DNA of 64,000 nucleotides from Lactobacillus crispatus (GCF_018987235.1 NZ_CP072197.1:2108001-2172000), one strand, 5' to 3'. Shown: positions 35,801-45,456, counted from the stretch's first letter. The notes: a model not told the origin generated them from the sequence alone. Numbers and translations are program-made.

Positions 35801-37150
35801 CTATACCTTATCATTTTTTCGAACAAAACTGTAGCTGATCGCTAAAAAGATTGCAAATAAAATCGAAATAATCAAAGCCAGCTGCGTTGATTTGATAAAG
35901 AATAATAAGATTAAAATACCAATGTAAAAGGCAAGCGTAAGCCAGCTAGTTACTGGGTAGCCCGGCATTTTAAAGCTGCCTAAATTCTGCTTATTCTGTT
36001 TGCGATAAACAATATATGCTGCCATAATCATGATCCAAACAATCACAAAACAAATCGTTGAAACAGTTGAGACAACGGAGAATATTTCTGCTGGCATTAA
36101 ATAGTTTAAGGCAACTACTACAAATAAAATTAATGAAGAGGTCATCAAAGCGTTCATTGGAATTGCTTTTTTGGTCAATTCACCTAGTCTTTTAGGTGCA
36201 TGGCCGTTACGTGCTAATGAATAAAGTGATCGACTAGTTGAAAAGATTGCACTATTAGTCGCTGACATAGCTGCAGTCAAAACGACAAAATTTAAAATCC
36301 CTGCAGCCGCTGTAACACCGATGCCGGTAAAGACCTGGACAAAGGGACTTGAAGTAGTTGTAATGTGATTCCATGGATAAACAGACATAATTGCCAACAT
36401 TGAGCCCACATAAAAAAGGCCGATTCTAACTGGCAAAGTGTTAATTGCCTTAGGAATATCCTTTTGCGGATTAGCTGTTTCACTAGCAGTTTGACCTACA
36501 ATTTCTACCCCAACAAAGGCAAAAACAACCATTTGAAATGATAAAAGAAAGCCCCAAATCCCAGTTGGGAAAAAGCCACCATGATTAACTAAATTAGTTA
36601 GTGAAACATAACCGCCCTTTACATGCGTATGAAGTAACAACATTACAGCACCGGTAATGATTAAGACTACAATTGCCATTACCTTAATCATTGAGAACCA
36701 ACTTTCCAGTTCACCAAATAATCCGACATTTACCATGTTAATCAACATCAATAAGATCACAATTACTAAAGGGCCAACCCATTGCGGTAGCCACGGAAAC
36801 CAGTATCTTAAATAAATTCCTGTCGCAGTCAAATCAGCCATAGCTAAACTAAGCCAGCAAGCCCAGTACATCCAGCCCGCTACAAATTCGGCACGCTTAC
36901 CTAAATATTTTTTGATTGATTCTAAAAATGAATGACTATCAGGATCGGCTAAAATAAGCTCTCCTAAAGCACGCATCATAAAAAAGGTGATAATCCCTAC
37001 GATTAAGTACGACAAAATAATTGAAGGGCCAGCACTATGAATGGCTGAACCAGAACCTAAGAATAGGCCAGTACCAATGGCTCCTCCTATTGCAATCATT
37101 GTTACATGACGACTTTTAAGCCCGCGTTTTAATCTCGGCTTCTCATCCAT
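35801..37150 (-). CDS. APC-family amino acid permease (AAT type)
   Basis: This 449-residue permease begins RLKRGLKSRHVTMIAIGGAI then GTGLFLGSGSAIHSAGPSI, the AAT-family first helix. Later come VFAFVGVEIVGQTASETANPQK and SMLAIMSVYPWNHIT. It is a paralogue of the next gene downstream. Its transcript carries an 80-base leader with a hairpin and T run just before the ribosome site, so it may be attenuated. The substrate is unknown. Confidence 0.93.
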   Translation of the reverse strand: MDEKPRLKRGLKSRHVTMIAIGGAIGTGLFLGSGSAIHSAGPSIILSYLIVGIITFFMMRALGELILADPDSHSFLESIKKYLGKRAEFVAGWMYWACWLSLAMADLTATGIYLRYWFPWLPQWVGPLVIVILLMLINMVNVGLFGELESWFSMIKVMAIVVLIITGAVMLLLHTHVKGGYVSLTNLVNHGGFFPTGIWGFLLSFQMVVFAFVGVEIVGQTASETANPQKDIPKAINTLPVRIGLFYVGSMLAIMSVYPWNHITTTSSPFVQVFTGIGVTAAAGILNFVVLTAAMSATNSAIFSTSRSLYSLARNGHAPKRLGELTKKAIPMNALMTSSLILFVVVALNYLMPAEIFSVVSTVSTICFVIVWIMIMAAYIVYRKQNKQNLGSFKMPGYPVTSWLTLAFYIGILILLFFIKSTQLALIISILFAIFLAISYSFVRKNDKV

Positions 37151-37267
37151 AATTACTTCACACCTTCCTCAAAATAAAAAATGGAGCGGCATGTTTTTTA
37201 AATGAAACATTTTGCTCCATCAAGTTTGCTTTTTTTGAATTATATAGTCTTATGCCAATTCATGCAA
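37151..37267 (-). promoter_or_regulatory. Promoter and attenuator-like leader of the permease gene
   Basis: Read on the minus strand, TTGCAT (37262-37267), a 17-base spacer and TATAAT (37239-37244) predict a start near 37232. The leader holds a long hairpin, ATGGAGC... (37205-37220) with its complement (37181-37196), followed by T6, then AGGAAGGTG before the ATG. The hairpin lies downstream of the promoter, so it should attenuate rather than terminate another gene. Confidence 0.55.
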
Positions 37268-37278
37268 TTATTTTTTAT

Positions 37279-37310
37279 CTAAAAAAGATATTCCCTTAGG
37301 AATATCTTCA
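37279..37310 (-). terminator. Terminator after lepB
   Basis: AAGATATTCC and GGAATATCTT pair around a 4-base loop, with T6 on the minus strand. Confidence 0.88.
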
Positions 37311-37313
37311 TTA

Positions 37314-37946
37314 TTAGTAAACTTTAAATTGGTTCAACGGCCAGTAACGTACTTTAACTACGCCAACGATACTACTACGCTTAATGGTTCCGATATAACG
37401 GCTATCCTTAGAAACGCTCCGGTGATCACCCATTACGAAATATGTTCCTTTCGGAATGCGCCCAGTATCCTGCACATATTTAATCTGCGCTCTAGTAAAG
37501 TATTGCTGGTAAGTCCGCGCCCGCATCAGTGACTGCATAGTAAAATTCTGAGTCTCAGAATAAAATGTATCTGAGCCATTATCAATTAACTTCGTTCCTT
37601 GTTTCAACCAAGGTTGAGCAATCTTTTTATTATTAATGTAGATTTGATTATTTTTGCTGACGATTTTTTCACCAGGCAAACCAATAACACGCTTAATGTA
37701 CAAAGCACCTGGTTCATCTGGTGCTTTAACAATCACTACTTCACCACGCTTGATTTGCGCATGACGCTCAGCGATTAGCCGATCACCATTTTGAAAAGTA
37801 GGTTGCATCGAAGGACCTGATACTGTATCGTTGCTCAAGACGAAGTGGAAAAGCAGCAGATAGGCACCGATCAAAATAACCCAGATAATTAAGATATCTA
37901 GGAAAAACTTACCCCATGATTCTTTTTCTTCTTTTTTCTCAGCCAT
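37314..37946 (-). CDS. lepB: Signal peptidase I
   Basis: SPase I removes signal peptides at the outer face of the membrane. The start at 37946 is preferred because GGAG lies seven bases upstream; an earlier in-frame ATG at 37973 has no ribosome site. The 210-residue protein has one N-terminal membrane anchor (FFLDILIIWVILIGAYLLLF), the catalytic Ser in SGPSMQPTFQNGD, the Lys in YIKRVIGLPGE, and box E GDHRSVSKDSR. The insert between boxes D and E is long, as in many lactobacilli. Confidence 0.96.
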   Translation of the reverse strand: MAEKKEEKESWGKFFLDILIIWVILIGAYLLLFHFVLSNDTVSGPSMQPTFQNGDRLIAERHAQIKRGEVVIVKAPDEPGALYIKRVIGLPGEKIVSKNNQIYINNKKIAQPWLKQGTKLIDNGSDTFYSETQNFTMQSLMRARTYQQYFTRAQIKYVQDTGRIPKGTYFVMGDHRSVSKDSRYIGTIKRSSIVGVVKVRYWPLNQFKVY

Positions 37947-38004
37947 TATTTTTCTCCATTTATCTTTTTCCACAGTTTACAACTTTATGGAGAAATTGCC
38001 AAAT

Positions 38005-38042
38005 TACAAAAAAGAGGTATTTCCTCGGAAATACCTCTTTTA
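38005..38042 (-). terminator. Terminator after clpL
   Basis: AAAGAGGTATTTCC pairs with its complement around CGAGG, followed by six Ts on the minus strand. Confidence 0.92.
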
Positions 38043-38059
38043 TTATTAATGACTATTAA

Positions 38060-40186
38060 TTAATCTTCTTTTTTATCTTCGGCTTTAGTTTTGTCTTCCT
38101 TAATTTTTTCTTCAATCTTTGGAGAAATATCGAAGATTGCTTCACCGTTTAAGTACAAGTGCTTGTCATCTGCAGTGAATTCAAGCTTCTTAGTTTCAGG
38201 TTTTCTCAGGATCAACTTAGCAGCTGGAGTTTCAAGATTTTGTTCAACTACTCTTCTAAGTGGACGAGCCCCGAACTTCTTGTCGTAGCCCTTTTCTGCC
38301 AAGAATGCCTTAGCTTCGTCTGAAACTTCTACCGTTACACCCTTCTTAGCAAGAACATGAGACATATTCTTCAAGTAAATGTTGATGATCTTGCCCATGT
38401 CTTGTTCAGTAAGTGAGTTGAATGGAACGATTGCATCCAAACGGTTCAAGAATTCAGGTCTGAAGTAGTTTTCAAGGGCTGAGATTAACTTGTCTTGGTC
38501 AACCTTGCCATCTTCAAGCAACTTGTCTGAGAAGCCGGCGTTTGAAGTCATAATCAAGATAGTATCCTTGAATGAAACAGTTCTACCTTGTGCGTCAGTC
38601 AAACGACCGTCATCCATAATTTGCAATAATGCGTTGAAGACTTGTGGGTTAGCCTTTTCAATTTCATCAAATAAAATCAATGAGTATGGTTGGTGACGAA
38701 CCTTTTCAGTTAATTGACCACCTTCACCGTAGCCAACATAGCCAGGTGCTGAACCGATCAACTTGTTAACTGCCATTTCGTCTTGGTATTCACTCATGTC
38801 CAAACGGATTAAGTGTTCTTTGTTACCAAATAATTGAATTGCTAATTGTTTTGCAAGTTCAGTCTTACCAACACCAGTAGGTCCAGTGAGTAAGAATGAA
38901 CCAGTAGGTCTGTCGCTGTCTTTGAAGATTTGCTTACGAGCAATAGCGTCAGTAATTACATCGATAGCTCTGTCTTGATCAATAACATTCTTCTTAAGTT
39001 TCTTAGCTAAGTCCAAGTTCTTTTGAGCTTCATCAGCGTGGAGTTCACTCATTGGGATCTTAGTCTTTTGTTCAATAATTGCGTAGATGTCTTTTTCAGT
39101 TACTTCTGGAGTATTCTTAGAATCTACATTCTTAAGTTGTTTCTCAAGTTCAGCAATCTTACTCTTAATTTCTGAAGCCTTGTCGTAATCCTCTGCCTTA
39201 GCAGCTTCAGTCTTCTTAGCTTCAAGAGCTGAGATTTGGTTCTTTAAGCTCTTTTCATCAGTTGGTTGTACAAGCAATGCCTTCTTAGCACCAGCTTCAT
39301 CCATCAAGTCGATAGCCTTGTCTGGTAAGTAACGGCCTTGAATGTATCTTTCTGATAATTCAACAGCTAATTTAAGACTGTCGTCACTGTATTTTACGTG
39401 GTGGTAGTCTTCGTACTTCTTCTTTAAGCCTTCCAAAATCTTAACAGCTACATCAGTAGATGGTTCTGGAACTTGAACAGCTTGGAATCTACGTGATAAA
39501 GCTGGATCTTTTTCAATTCTTTGAAATTCACTAGTAGTAGTAGCACCAATTAACTTCAATTGACCACTTGCCAAAGCTGGCTTCAAGATGTTAGCTGCAT
39601 CCCCATTGTTGTTTTCTGAATCAGTAGAACCAGCACCAACGATGTTGTGAATTTCATCGATGAATAAAACAATGTTAGGATCGCTCTTGGCCTTATCGAT
39701 AACCTTCTTTAATCTTTCTTCAAAGCTACCACGAAGACTTGAACCAGCAACCATGTCATTAATGTTTACTGAAATGATATGCATGTTAGCCATTTTAGCT
39801 GGTACATTGCCTGAAGCAATTCTTTCAGCTAAACCTTCTACAATAGAAGTCTTACCAACACCAGCAGGTCCGATTAAAACAGGATTATTCTTCTTACGTC
39901 TTGAAAGAATTTCAATTACGTTATCAATCTGTTCGTCACGGCCAATTACTGGGTCAAATTTATTGTTCTTAGCTTCCTCAACTAAGTCAACACCAATTGG
40001 CTTTTCATTGGGTTGTTGTGGGTTCTGTTGAATTGTTTGTGGTGCAGCACCCATGCTGCTGGAGTAATTAATTGGAATTGAACCTGAACTGCCTTTGCTA
40101 TTTCTTCTGCTACCAAAGTCATCATTAAAGAATGAGCTGTTCAATTCGTTAAATAAGTTATCAAAGTCATTGTCAAAGTATGCCAT
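38060..40186 (-). CDS. clpL: ClpL-type AAA+ chaperone (Clp ATPase)
   Basis: This 708-residue protein has two AAA+ modules: GPAGVGKT (near residue 100) with VLFIDEIHNIVGAG, and GPTGVGKTELAKQL (near 437) with LILFDEIEKANPQVFNALLQ. A UVR-like coiled region (AAKAEDYDKASEIKSKIAEL) lies between them. It lacks the N-terminal repeats of ClpC and the zinc finger of ClpE and instead starts with an Asn/Gln/Ser-rich region, which fits ClpL. Some annotations call such genes clpE. A CIRCE element upstream indicates HrcA control. ClpL acts as a heat-protective disaggregase. Confidence 0.88.
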   Translation of the reverse strand: MAYFDNDFDNLFNELNSSFFNDDFGSRRNSKGSSGSIPINYSSSMGAAPQTIQQNPQQPNEKPIGVDLVEEAKNNKFDPVIGRDEQIDNVIEILSRRKKNNPVLIGPAGVGKTSIVEGLAERIASGNVPAKMANMHIISVNINDMVAGSSLRGSFEERLKKVIDKAKSDPNIVLFIDEIHNIVGAGSTDSENNNGDAANILKPALASGQLKLIGATTTSEFQRIEKDPALSRRFQAVQVPEPSTDVAVKILEGLKKKYEDYHHVKYSDDSLKLAVELSERYIQGRYLPDKAIDLMDEAGAKKALLVQPTDEKSLKNQISALEAKKTEAAKAEDYDKASEIKSKIAELEKQLKNVDSKNTPEVTEKDIYAIIEQKTKIPMSELHADEAQKNLDLAKKLKKNVIDQDRAIDVITDAIARKQIFKDSDRPTGSFLLTGPTGVGKTELAKQLAIQLFGNKEHLIRLDMSEYQDEMAVNKLIGSAPGYVGYGEGGQLTEKVRHQPYSLILFDEIEKANPQVFNALLQIMDDGRLTDAQGRTVSFKDTILIMTSNAGFSDKLLEDGKVDQDKLISALENYFRPEFLNRLDAIVPFNSLTEQDMGKIINIYLKNMSHVLAKKGVTVEVSDEAKAFLAEKGYDKKFGARPLRRVVEQNLETPAAKLILRKPETKKLEFTADDKHLYLNGEAIFDISPKIEEKIKEDKTKAEDKKED

Positions 40187-40219
40187 ATGTGCAACACTCC
40201 CTATCTCAAATTTACGTCT

Positions 40220-40246
40220 TTAGCACTCTAGCTTATCGAGTGCTAA
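40220..40246. promoter_or_regulatory. CIRCE operator (HrcA) in the clpL leader
   Basis: TTAGCACTC (40220-40228), nine bases, GAGTGCTAA (40238-40246): a perfect CIRCE. It lies between the clpL promoter and start codon, where HrcA would block transcription. The rest of the gene-free stretch 40290-40516 shows no gene. Confidence 0.97.
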
Positions 40247-40261
40247 CTCATTACATTTAAT

Positions 40262-40289
40262 AGTATAGCAGGTTATCCACAGATTGCAA
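40262..40289 (-). promoter_or_regulatory. clpL promoter
   Basis: On the minus strand TTGCAA (40284-40289), a 16-base spacer and TATACT (40262-40267). The spacer contains a perfect DnaA-box-like TTATCCACA (40273-40281 on the plus strand). Confidence 0.75.
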
Positions 40290-40516
40290 GCTAAAAAATA
40301 AAAGTTTTACACATTTTCCTTTATTTTTGTGATTTTTATTTAAAAAAGCACTACAAATGCTGTAATATCAACATTCGCTGTGCTTCACAAATTCTAAAGA
40401 ATTTCTTAAGATGGTCAAAAATTGATGATTATTTTGCTTAAAACTGTTGAACTTTAAGGAAGTTTTCCACAGATAAGAATAAGTTTATTACCATAAACTA
40501 TTTCTGCCTACCTCTA

Positions 40517-41407
40517 TTATTGCCCTTTTGCTTGTCCAGTATTTTGCGGTTCGCTCAACTTTCTCGGCTCAAGCAAATACTGTTTAATTACTTTGATTAC
40601 CTGCTTATTCTGAGGTAAATCCGAGTGATCCGCTTCTACACCCGTTACTGTCATTGCAGTATAGCTCTTGACTTGATTCTGAAAAATATATTTTCCGGCT
40701 GCTACGCTAGCTTCTGGTACAATTCCATCAGACTCATAATTTTTTCCACCAGATAAGGAATAAACAATCAAGTTTTTCGGTAGTTTATCTTTGTTCTTGA
40801 TAAAGGTTTCTAGCATTTGCGTTTTATGATTAATATTTTTTTCACCAAAATTATATGGCGTTCCTAGCGTCATCAGACGTTTGATTTTAATTTCATCAGA
40901 ATAGTAACAGTAGTAATGTTCTAACCAATAGGTCCAGATCAAGCCACCGTTAGAATGCCCAAAGGCTTTAAAATTATTAAACTTATAGCTCTCTGATAAG
41001 GCATAAAAGGCTTGATCAAACCAGCTGGCTTGCTTCTTAATATTGCTATAACCATCGTGATTATTTTCAAAACCGACAATAATGAAAGGTTCGTTGTCGT
41101 TTTTATTAATTTTGCCTGAATATGACAGCGTTCCATTCGTTGAAACTTTAATTTTAAGCACGCTATGCTTAGTCGGTGTGTTCTGATTTAGCTGCTTCAC
41201 TAATTGGTTAAAACGTTCAGTCGTTGCACTAGAACCTGGAATCATAATTACTGGTGACAAAAGCGATTTGCGTCTTTCAGCTCTAGCGTGGTTATCAGCC
41301 TTCATCCAAGAATAACCCGGAACAGCCAAAGCTACTAATAAGACTAAGACGATTGCCAACCATTTAAAATTAGGATTTTGAACTAAATTAATCATTCTTT
41401 TCTTCAT
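40517..41407 (-). CDS. DUF915-family membrane-anchored alpha/beta hydrolase
   Basis: This 296-residue protein has an N-terminal anchor (FKWLAIVLVLLVALAVPGYS) and an extracellular alpha/beta hydrolase domain. VIMIPGSSATTERFN is the start of the fold, FKAFGHSNGGLIW carries the nucleophile Ser (GHSNGG), DGIVPEAS the acid, and DHSDLP the His region. DUF915 enzymes are common in lactobacilli, with esterase or lipase-like activity but few known substrates. It overlaps the end of the interrupted EIIC gene by 20 bases. Confidence 0.85.
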   Translation of the reverse strand: MKKRMINLVQNPNFKWLAIVLVLLVALAVPGYSWMKADNHARAERRKSLLSPVIMIPGSSATTERFNQLVKQLNQNTPTKHSVLKIKVSTNGTLSYSGKINKNDNEPFIIVGFENNHDGYSNIKKQASWFDQAFYALSESYKFNNFKAFGHSNGGLIWTYWLEHYYCYYSDEIKIKRLMTLGTPYNFGEKNINHKTQMLETFIKNKDKLPKNLIVYSLSGGKNYESDGIVPEASVAAGKYIFQNQVKSYTAMTVTGVEADHSDLPQNKQVIKVIKQYLLEPRKLSEPQNTGQAKGQ

Positions 41408-41984
41408 AATCCTTTAGTCCCCTTTCAAGTCGCAAACCTAATTTCATAGTTGGAATAAACATTATTATATCTAAAATGAATAACAAAATAGAAAATACCA
41501 AGTTGCTCCAGTCACCATTAGAACCAAAGAAAGAGACCAAAATTCCTGGTGTCCCACTTAAAACGGGGTAAGCACAAGGTTGAATTAAATGGCAAAAAAT
41601 TGCTCCAGCGGCTAGTAGAATATTAATAATTGGAATAATCACAATCGCCGGCAGTAACAATGGATTTAAAATAATCGGCATCCCGACCATCATGCCTCCA
41701 GTTGAGCCAAAAGCTGCTGGAAGCAGGTTAACCTTGGCAATATTTTCACTATCCTTATTTTTACTATAAATTAGGATAATTACAATCATCGCTAAAACAA
41801 TACTCGCACCACCCATTTCTGCATAAGGATAAAACAAAGAACTACCCAAATACTTATATGGCACATTCCAAGCACTCCCATGTTTTAAGGCAAAATTTAA
41901 GTTAGCTGCTGCTGAAATACTATTAGAAGTAGTTGACAAAGAAGCTAGAGGATAACCTATTCCCATCCAGCTAAGTAAAAAGAC
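41388..41984 (-). pseudogene. PTS EIIC gene, C-terminal half
   Basis: This is the second half of a cellobiose/lichenan-type PTS EIIC permease, cut at the 8-bp target AAAAAGAC (41977-41984) by an IS256-family element. It continues LLSWMGIGYPLAS and includes PYAEMGGASIVLAMIVIILI, GSTGGMMVGMPIILNPLLL and CAYPVLSGTPGILVSFFG, which match EIIC C-terminal helices. The joined gene would have 435 residues with an intact frame (N half at 43357-44075). No EIIA or EIIB gene is adjacent. Confidence 0.88.
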
Positions 41985-43356
41985 GAGACTGTAAAATAGT
42001 TTGTGTAAGGATGAATGATTCCTTAAATTTATTTCTTTAAACATTAGAAAAAGGAGTTCCTTTCTCGTATGATTGGTTTGAACAAAAAAACACATACAGA
42101 AAGAAGAACTCCTTCATGAATGATTTTACCAAAGATTTTGCTCAAGCTCTATTCAATCCAGACAAAATAAATGATTTATTGCGCAAAGAGCTACAACAGG
42201 CTGTTAATAACTTGCTAGAAGCTGAGTTGACTGCCTTTCTAGGCTATGATCCCTATGCCAGAAATGGCTGGAATACTGGCAATTCTAGAAATGGTGCTTA
42301 TTTCCGCAAGGTTGATACCCAGTTTGGACCAATTGAAGTGCAAGTGCCTCGAGACCGCAACGGTCAGTTTCATCAGCACACGCTGCCTGACTACAAGCAG
42401 CACTCTGATGTTTTGGAAAGCACGATTATCAAGCTATACTCCAAAGGCGTAACTACCAGAGAAATCGCTGACTTGATTGAGAAAATGTATGGCAGTCATT
42501 ATAGTCCAGCTCAAGTATCAAATATTTCCAAGCAGATGCTCCCCAAGATTGAGGCTTATCACAAGCGCAAGCTAAGCGACAAGTTTTTCTGTGTCTATTT
42601 GGATGCGACATACCTTCCTTTGCGCCGAGAAACGTTTGAGCGTGAAGCAGTATATATTGCCATTGGCATTAAACCTAATGGACATAAGGAAGTCATTGAC
42701 TACTGCATTGCTCCTAGTGAGAACATTGAAGTTTGGACAGAGATGCTTCAAAACATGAAGTCCAGAGGCTTGAAGCAAGTTGAGCTTTTTCTTTCTGATG
42801 GTGTTGTTGGCATGAAAACAGCCTTGGCCAGGACTTATCCTAAAGCTCATTTTCAACGCTGCCTGGTTCATGTCATGCGCAATATCTGCGCTAAAGTACG
42901 CGTCGACGATCGTGAAAAGATCATGAACGAATTCAAGCAGATACATCAACAGACAAGCAAAAAAGAAGCTGCAGCTGTCTTGCACAAATTCTATGCCAAA
43001 TGGAATAAAGCTTATAGCCATGTCATCAAAGGTTTGAAGGAAATTGAGCCCGATCTGCTAGTCTTCTACAATTATCCCAAACAAATCAGAGCTTCAATTT
43101 ATTCAACCAATATGATTGAATCCTTTAACAACGTCATCAAGCGTAAAGCTAAGCCTAAGGCAGAATTTCCAACTGAACAGTCGCTTGATGCATTTATTGG
43201 CATCCAGGCAATGAGCTACAATGACCGTTATTTCAATCGAATTCATAAAGGCTTTGGTCAGGTTCAGGACACCTTAGAATCCTACTTTGATTAAATAAAT
43301 AATTAAAAAATCAATTTACGAGAAAGATCTATTTACACAAAAGATTTGACAGTTTC
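41985..43356 (+). mobile_element. IS256-family insertion sequence, copy 1 (1372 bp)
   Basis: The left end starts GAGACTGTAAAATAGTTTGTG (first 20 bases shown in part) and the right end is its imperfect inverse ending ACAGTTTC. Perfect 8-bp target duplications AAAAAGAC flank it (41977-41984 and 43357-43364). It lies inside the PTS EIIC coding sequence. A second, identically long copy in opposite orientation follows at 44085-45456. Confidence 0.95.
42116..43294 (+). CDS. IS256-family transposase
   Basis: This 392-residue mutator-type transposase has the IS256 layout: N-terminal LLRKELQQAVNNLLEAELTA, catalytic Asps in VYLDATYLP (near 166) and LFLSDGVVGMK, HFQRCLVHVMRNI, and a late Glu in TNMIESFNNVIKRK. 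The frame is intact and identical to copy 2. Confidence 0.95.
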   Translation: MNDFTKDFAQALFNPDKINDLLRKELQQAVNNLLEAELTAFLGYDPYARNGWNTGNSRNGAYFRKVDTQFGPIEVQVPRDRNGQFHQHTLPDYKQHSDVLESTIIKLYSKGVTTREIADLIEKMYGSHYSPAQVSNISKQMLPKIEAYHKRKLSDKFFCVYLDATYLPLRRETFEREAVYIAIGIKPNGHKEVIDYCIAPSENIEVWTEMLQNMKSRGLKQVELFLSDGVVGMKTALARTYPKAHFQRCLVHVMRNICAKVRVDDREKIMNEFKQIHQQTSKKEAAAVLHKFYAKWNKAYSHVIKGLKEIEPDLLVFYNYPKQIRASIYSTNMIESFNNVIKRKAKPKAEFPTEQSLDAFIGIQAMSYNDRYFNRIHKGFGQVQDTLESYFD

Positions 43357-44075
43357 AAAAAGACTGGGATAGTCAGTAAAGCTATTAACAAAATATTATT
43401 TGATTCCTGTATTTGAGTAACTAGGCCTTTAAAAGTACTAGAATTCAAGAATTTGATTTGAAATTCATAAATTATAATCCCCAGAACTATCCCACAAAAA
43501 ATTGCAAATATTGTCGGGATAAACGCATTCCAGGCTCTTTCCTTAATTCTAGCGGCATGTTCAAAATCGACTGGCTTGTGTTCCTTTCCTAGCCAATGAA
43601 AAATTTGCCCTACACCATAGCCAATTAACAAGGCCAGCAAGACAGCATTAATTTTTAAAACACTGGAAGAAAATGGTGAATGATCGCTGGCATTATTAGC
43701 TAAATTATTGGCATAAGCACAAAACATGATAACGATGACAGCCGTCATCCCGGCCATGGTTGAATCTTTACGGTATAAACGCGCAGTATAACGTGCCGCA
43801 AAATAAGCCGCATAAATACCAAATAAGCCGAAGGTTACCCGAACCATCCCCCGACTGACAAATGCTCCCGCATACCAAAAACGATCTGGCAAAGTGATAT
43901 CAAAATTAAAAATATTGTAAATAAAACTATCGGGCGAAAAAACGGCATCTCTGAACAACTTAAAATATGCCCCAATTACCGCGATCGGCATCAGCATAAC
44001 CAACGTTCGCTGAAAAATTCTAAAGATTGCCAATCTTCTTAGTTTAAGAAAGATATTTGTGATTCTGTTTACCAT
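43357..44075 (-). pseudogene. PTS EIIC gene, N-terminal half
   Basis: This is the first half of the EIIC gene, starting MVNRITNIFLKLRRLAIFRI at 44075 and running to LLIALLTIPVF, after which the frame enters IS256 copy 1. Joined to the C half through one target copy it gives Pro-Val-Phe-Leu-Leu-Ser-Trp and an unbroken 435-residue protein. A second IS256 copy sits just upstream and interrupts the ribosome site GGAAATAC. The gene is disabled twice. Confidence 0.88.
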
Positions 44076-44084
44076 GGTATTTCC

Positions 44085-45456
44085 GAAACTGTCAAATCTT
44101 TTGTGTAAATAGATCTTTCTCGTAAATTGATTTTTTAATTATTTATTTAATCAAAGTAGGATTCTAAGGTGTCCTGAACCTGACCAAAGCCTTTATGAAT
44201 TCGATTGAAATAACGGTCATTGTAGCTCATTGCCTGGATGCCAATAAATGCATCAAGCGACTGTTCAGTTGGAAATTCTGCCTTAGGCTTAGCTTTACGC
44301 TTGATGACGTTGTTAAAGGATTCAATCATATTGGTTGAATAAATTGAAGCTCTGATTTGTTTGGGATAATTGTAGAAGACTAGCAGATCGGGCTCAATTT
44401 CCTTCAAACCTTTGATGACATGGCTATAAGCTTTATTCCATTTGGCATAGAATTTGTGCAAGACAGCTGCAGCTTCTTTTTTGCTTGTCTGTTGATGTAT
44501 CTGCTTGAATTCGTTCATGATCTTTTCACGATCGTCGACGCGTACTTTAGCGCAGATATTGCGCATGACATGAACCAGGCAGCGTTGAAAATGAGCTTTA
44601 GGATAAGTCCTGGCCAAGGCTGTTTTCATGCCAACAACACCATCAGAAAGAAAAAGCTCAACTTGCTTCAAGCCTCTGGACTTCATGTTTTGAAGCATCT
44701 CTGTCCAAACTTCAATGTTCTCACTAGGAGCAATGCAGTAGTCAATGACTTCCTTATGTCCATTAGGTTTAATGCCAATGGCAATATATACTGCTTCACG
44801 CTCAAACGTTTCTCGGCGCAAAGGAAGGTATGTCGCATCCAAATAGACACAGAAAAACTTGTCGCTTAGCTTGCGCTTGTGATAAGCCTCAATCTTGGGG
44901 AGCATCTGCTTGGAAATATTTGATACTTGAGCTGGACTATAATGACTGCCATACATTTTCTCAATCAAGTCAGCGATTTCTCTGGTAGTTACGCCTTTGG
45001 AGTATAGCTTGATAATCGTGCTTTCCAAAACATCAGAGTGCTGCTTGTAGTCAGGCAGCGTGTGCTGATGAAACTGACCGTTGCGGTCTCGAGGCACTTG
45101 CACTTCAATTGGTCCAAACTGGGTATCAACCTTGCGGAAATAAGCACCATTTCTAGAATTGCCAGTATTCCAGCCATTTCTGGCATAGGGATCATAGCCT
45201 AGAAAGGCAGTCAACTCAGCTTCTAGCAAGTTATTAACAGCCTGTTGTAGCTCTTTGCGCAATAAATCATTTATTTTGTCTGGATTGAATAGAGCTTGAG
45301 CAAAATCTTTGGTAAAATCATTCATGAAGGAGTTCTTCTTTCTGTATGTGTTTTTTTGTTCAAACCAATCATACGAGAAAGGAACTCCTTTTTCTAATGT
45401 TTAAAGAAATAAATTTAAGGAATCATTCATCCTTACACAAACTATTTTACAGTCTC
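44085..45456 (-). mobile_element. IS256-family insertion sequence, copy 2 (1372 bp)
   Basis: Same length and inverted ends as copy 1 but opposite orientation. Perfect 8-bp target duplications GTATTTCC flank it (44077-44084 and 45457-45464), so it is an independent insertion. It splits the EIIC ribosome site from its promoter. The two copies flank 728 bp (43357-44084) as inverted repeats, which could recombine or mobilise that segment. Confidence 0.95.
44147..45325 (-). CDS. IS256-family transposase
   Basis: This is a 392-residue transposase identical to the one at 42116-43294, with the same catalytic residues and an intact frame. Confidence 0.95.
   Translation of the reverse strand: MNDFTKDFAQALFNPDKINDLLRKELQQAVNNLLEAELTAFLGYDPYARNGWNTGNSRNGAYFRKVDTQFGPIEVQVPRDRNGQFHQHTLPDYKQHSDVLESTIIKLYSKGVTTREIADLIEKMYGSHYSPAQVSNISKQMLPKIEAYHKRKLSDKFFCVYLDATYLPLRRETFEREAVYIAIGIKPNGHKEVIDYCIAPSENIEVWTEMLQNMKSRGLKQVELFLSDGVVGMKTALARTYPKAHFQRCLVHVMRNICAKVRVDDREKIMNEFKQIHQQTSKKEAAAVLHKFYAKWNKAYSHVIKGLKEIEPDLLVFYNYPKQIRASIYSTNMIESFNNVIKRKAKPKAEFPTEQSLDAFIGIQAMSYNDRYFNRIHKGFGQVQDTLESYFD

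Noticed and set aside
37181..37220. Hairpin before the permease gene as a lepB terminator
   Set aside because: lepB already has a terminator at 37279-37310, and a good promoter lies between the two hairpins.
26683..38030. Recurring TTTCCTCGGAAA-like loops (26.69, 35.76, 38.02 kb) as an uptake or binding signal
   Set aside because: Each is the core of an intrinsic terminator or hairpin at a gene end; similarity is expected from hairpin composition.
42572..43021. 149-codon frame opposite the IS256 transposase
   Set aside because: It is an antisense shadow, repeated identically in the second IS copy.
43329..43356. Last residues of the EIIC N-terminal frame (after Pro-Val-Phe) as native sequence
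   Set aside because: They are encoded by the IS256 terminal repeat; the native codons continue at 41976.
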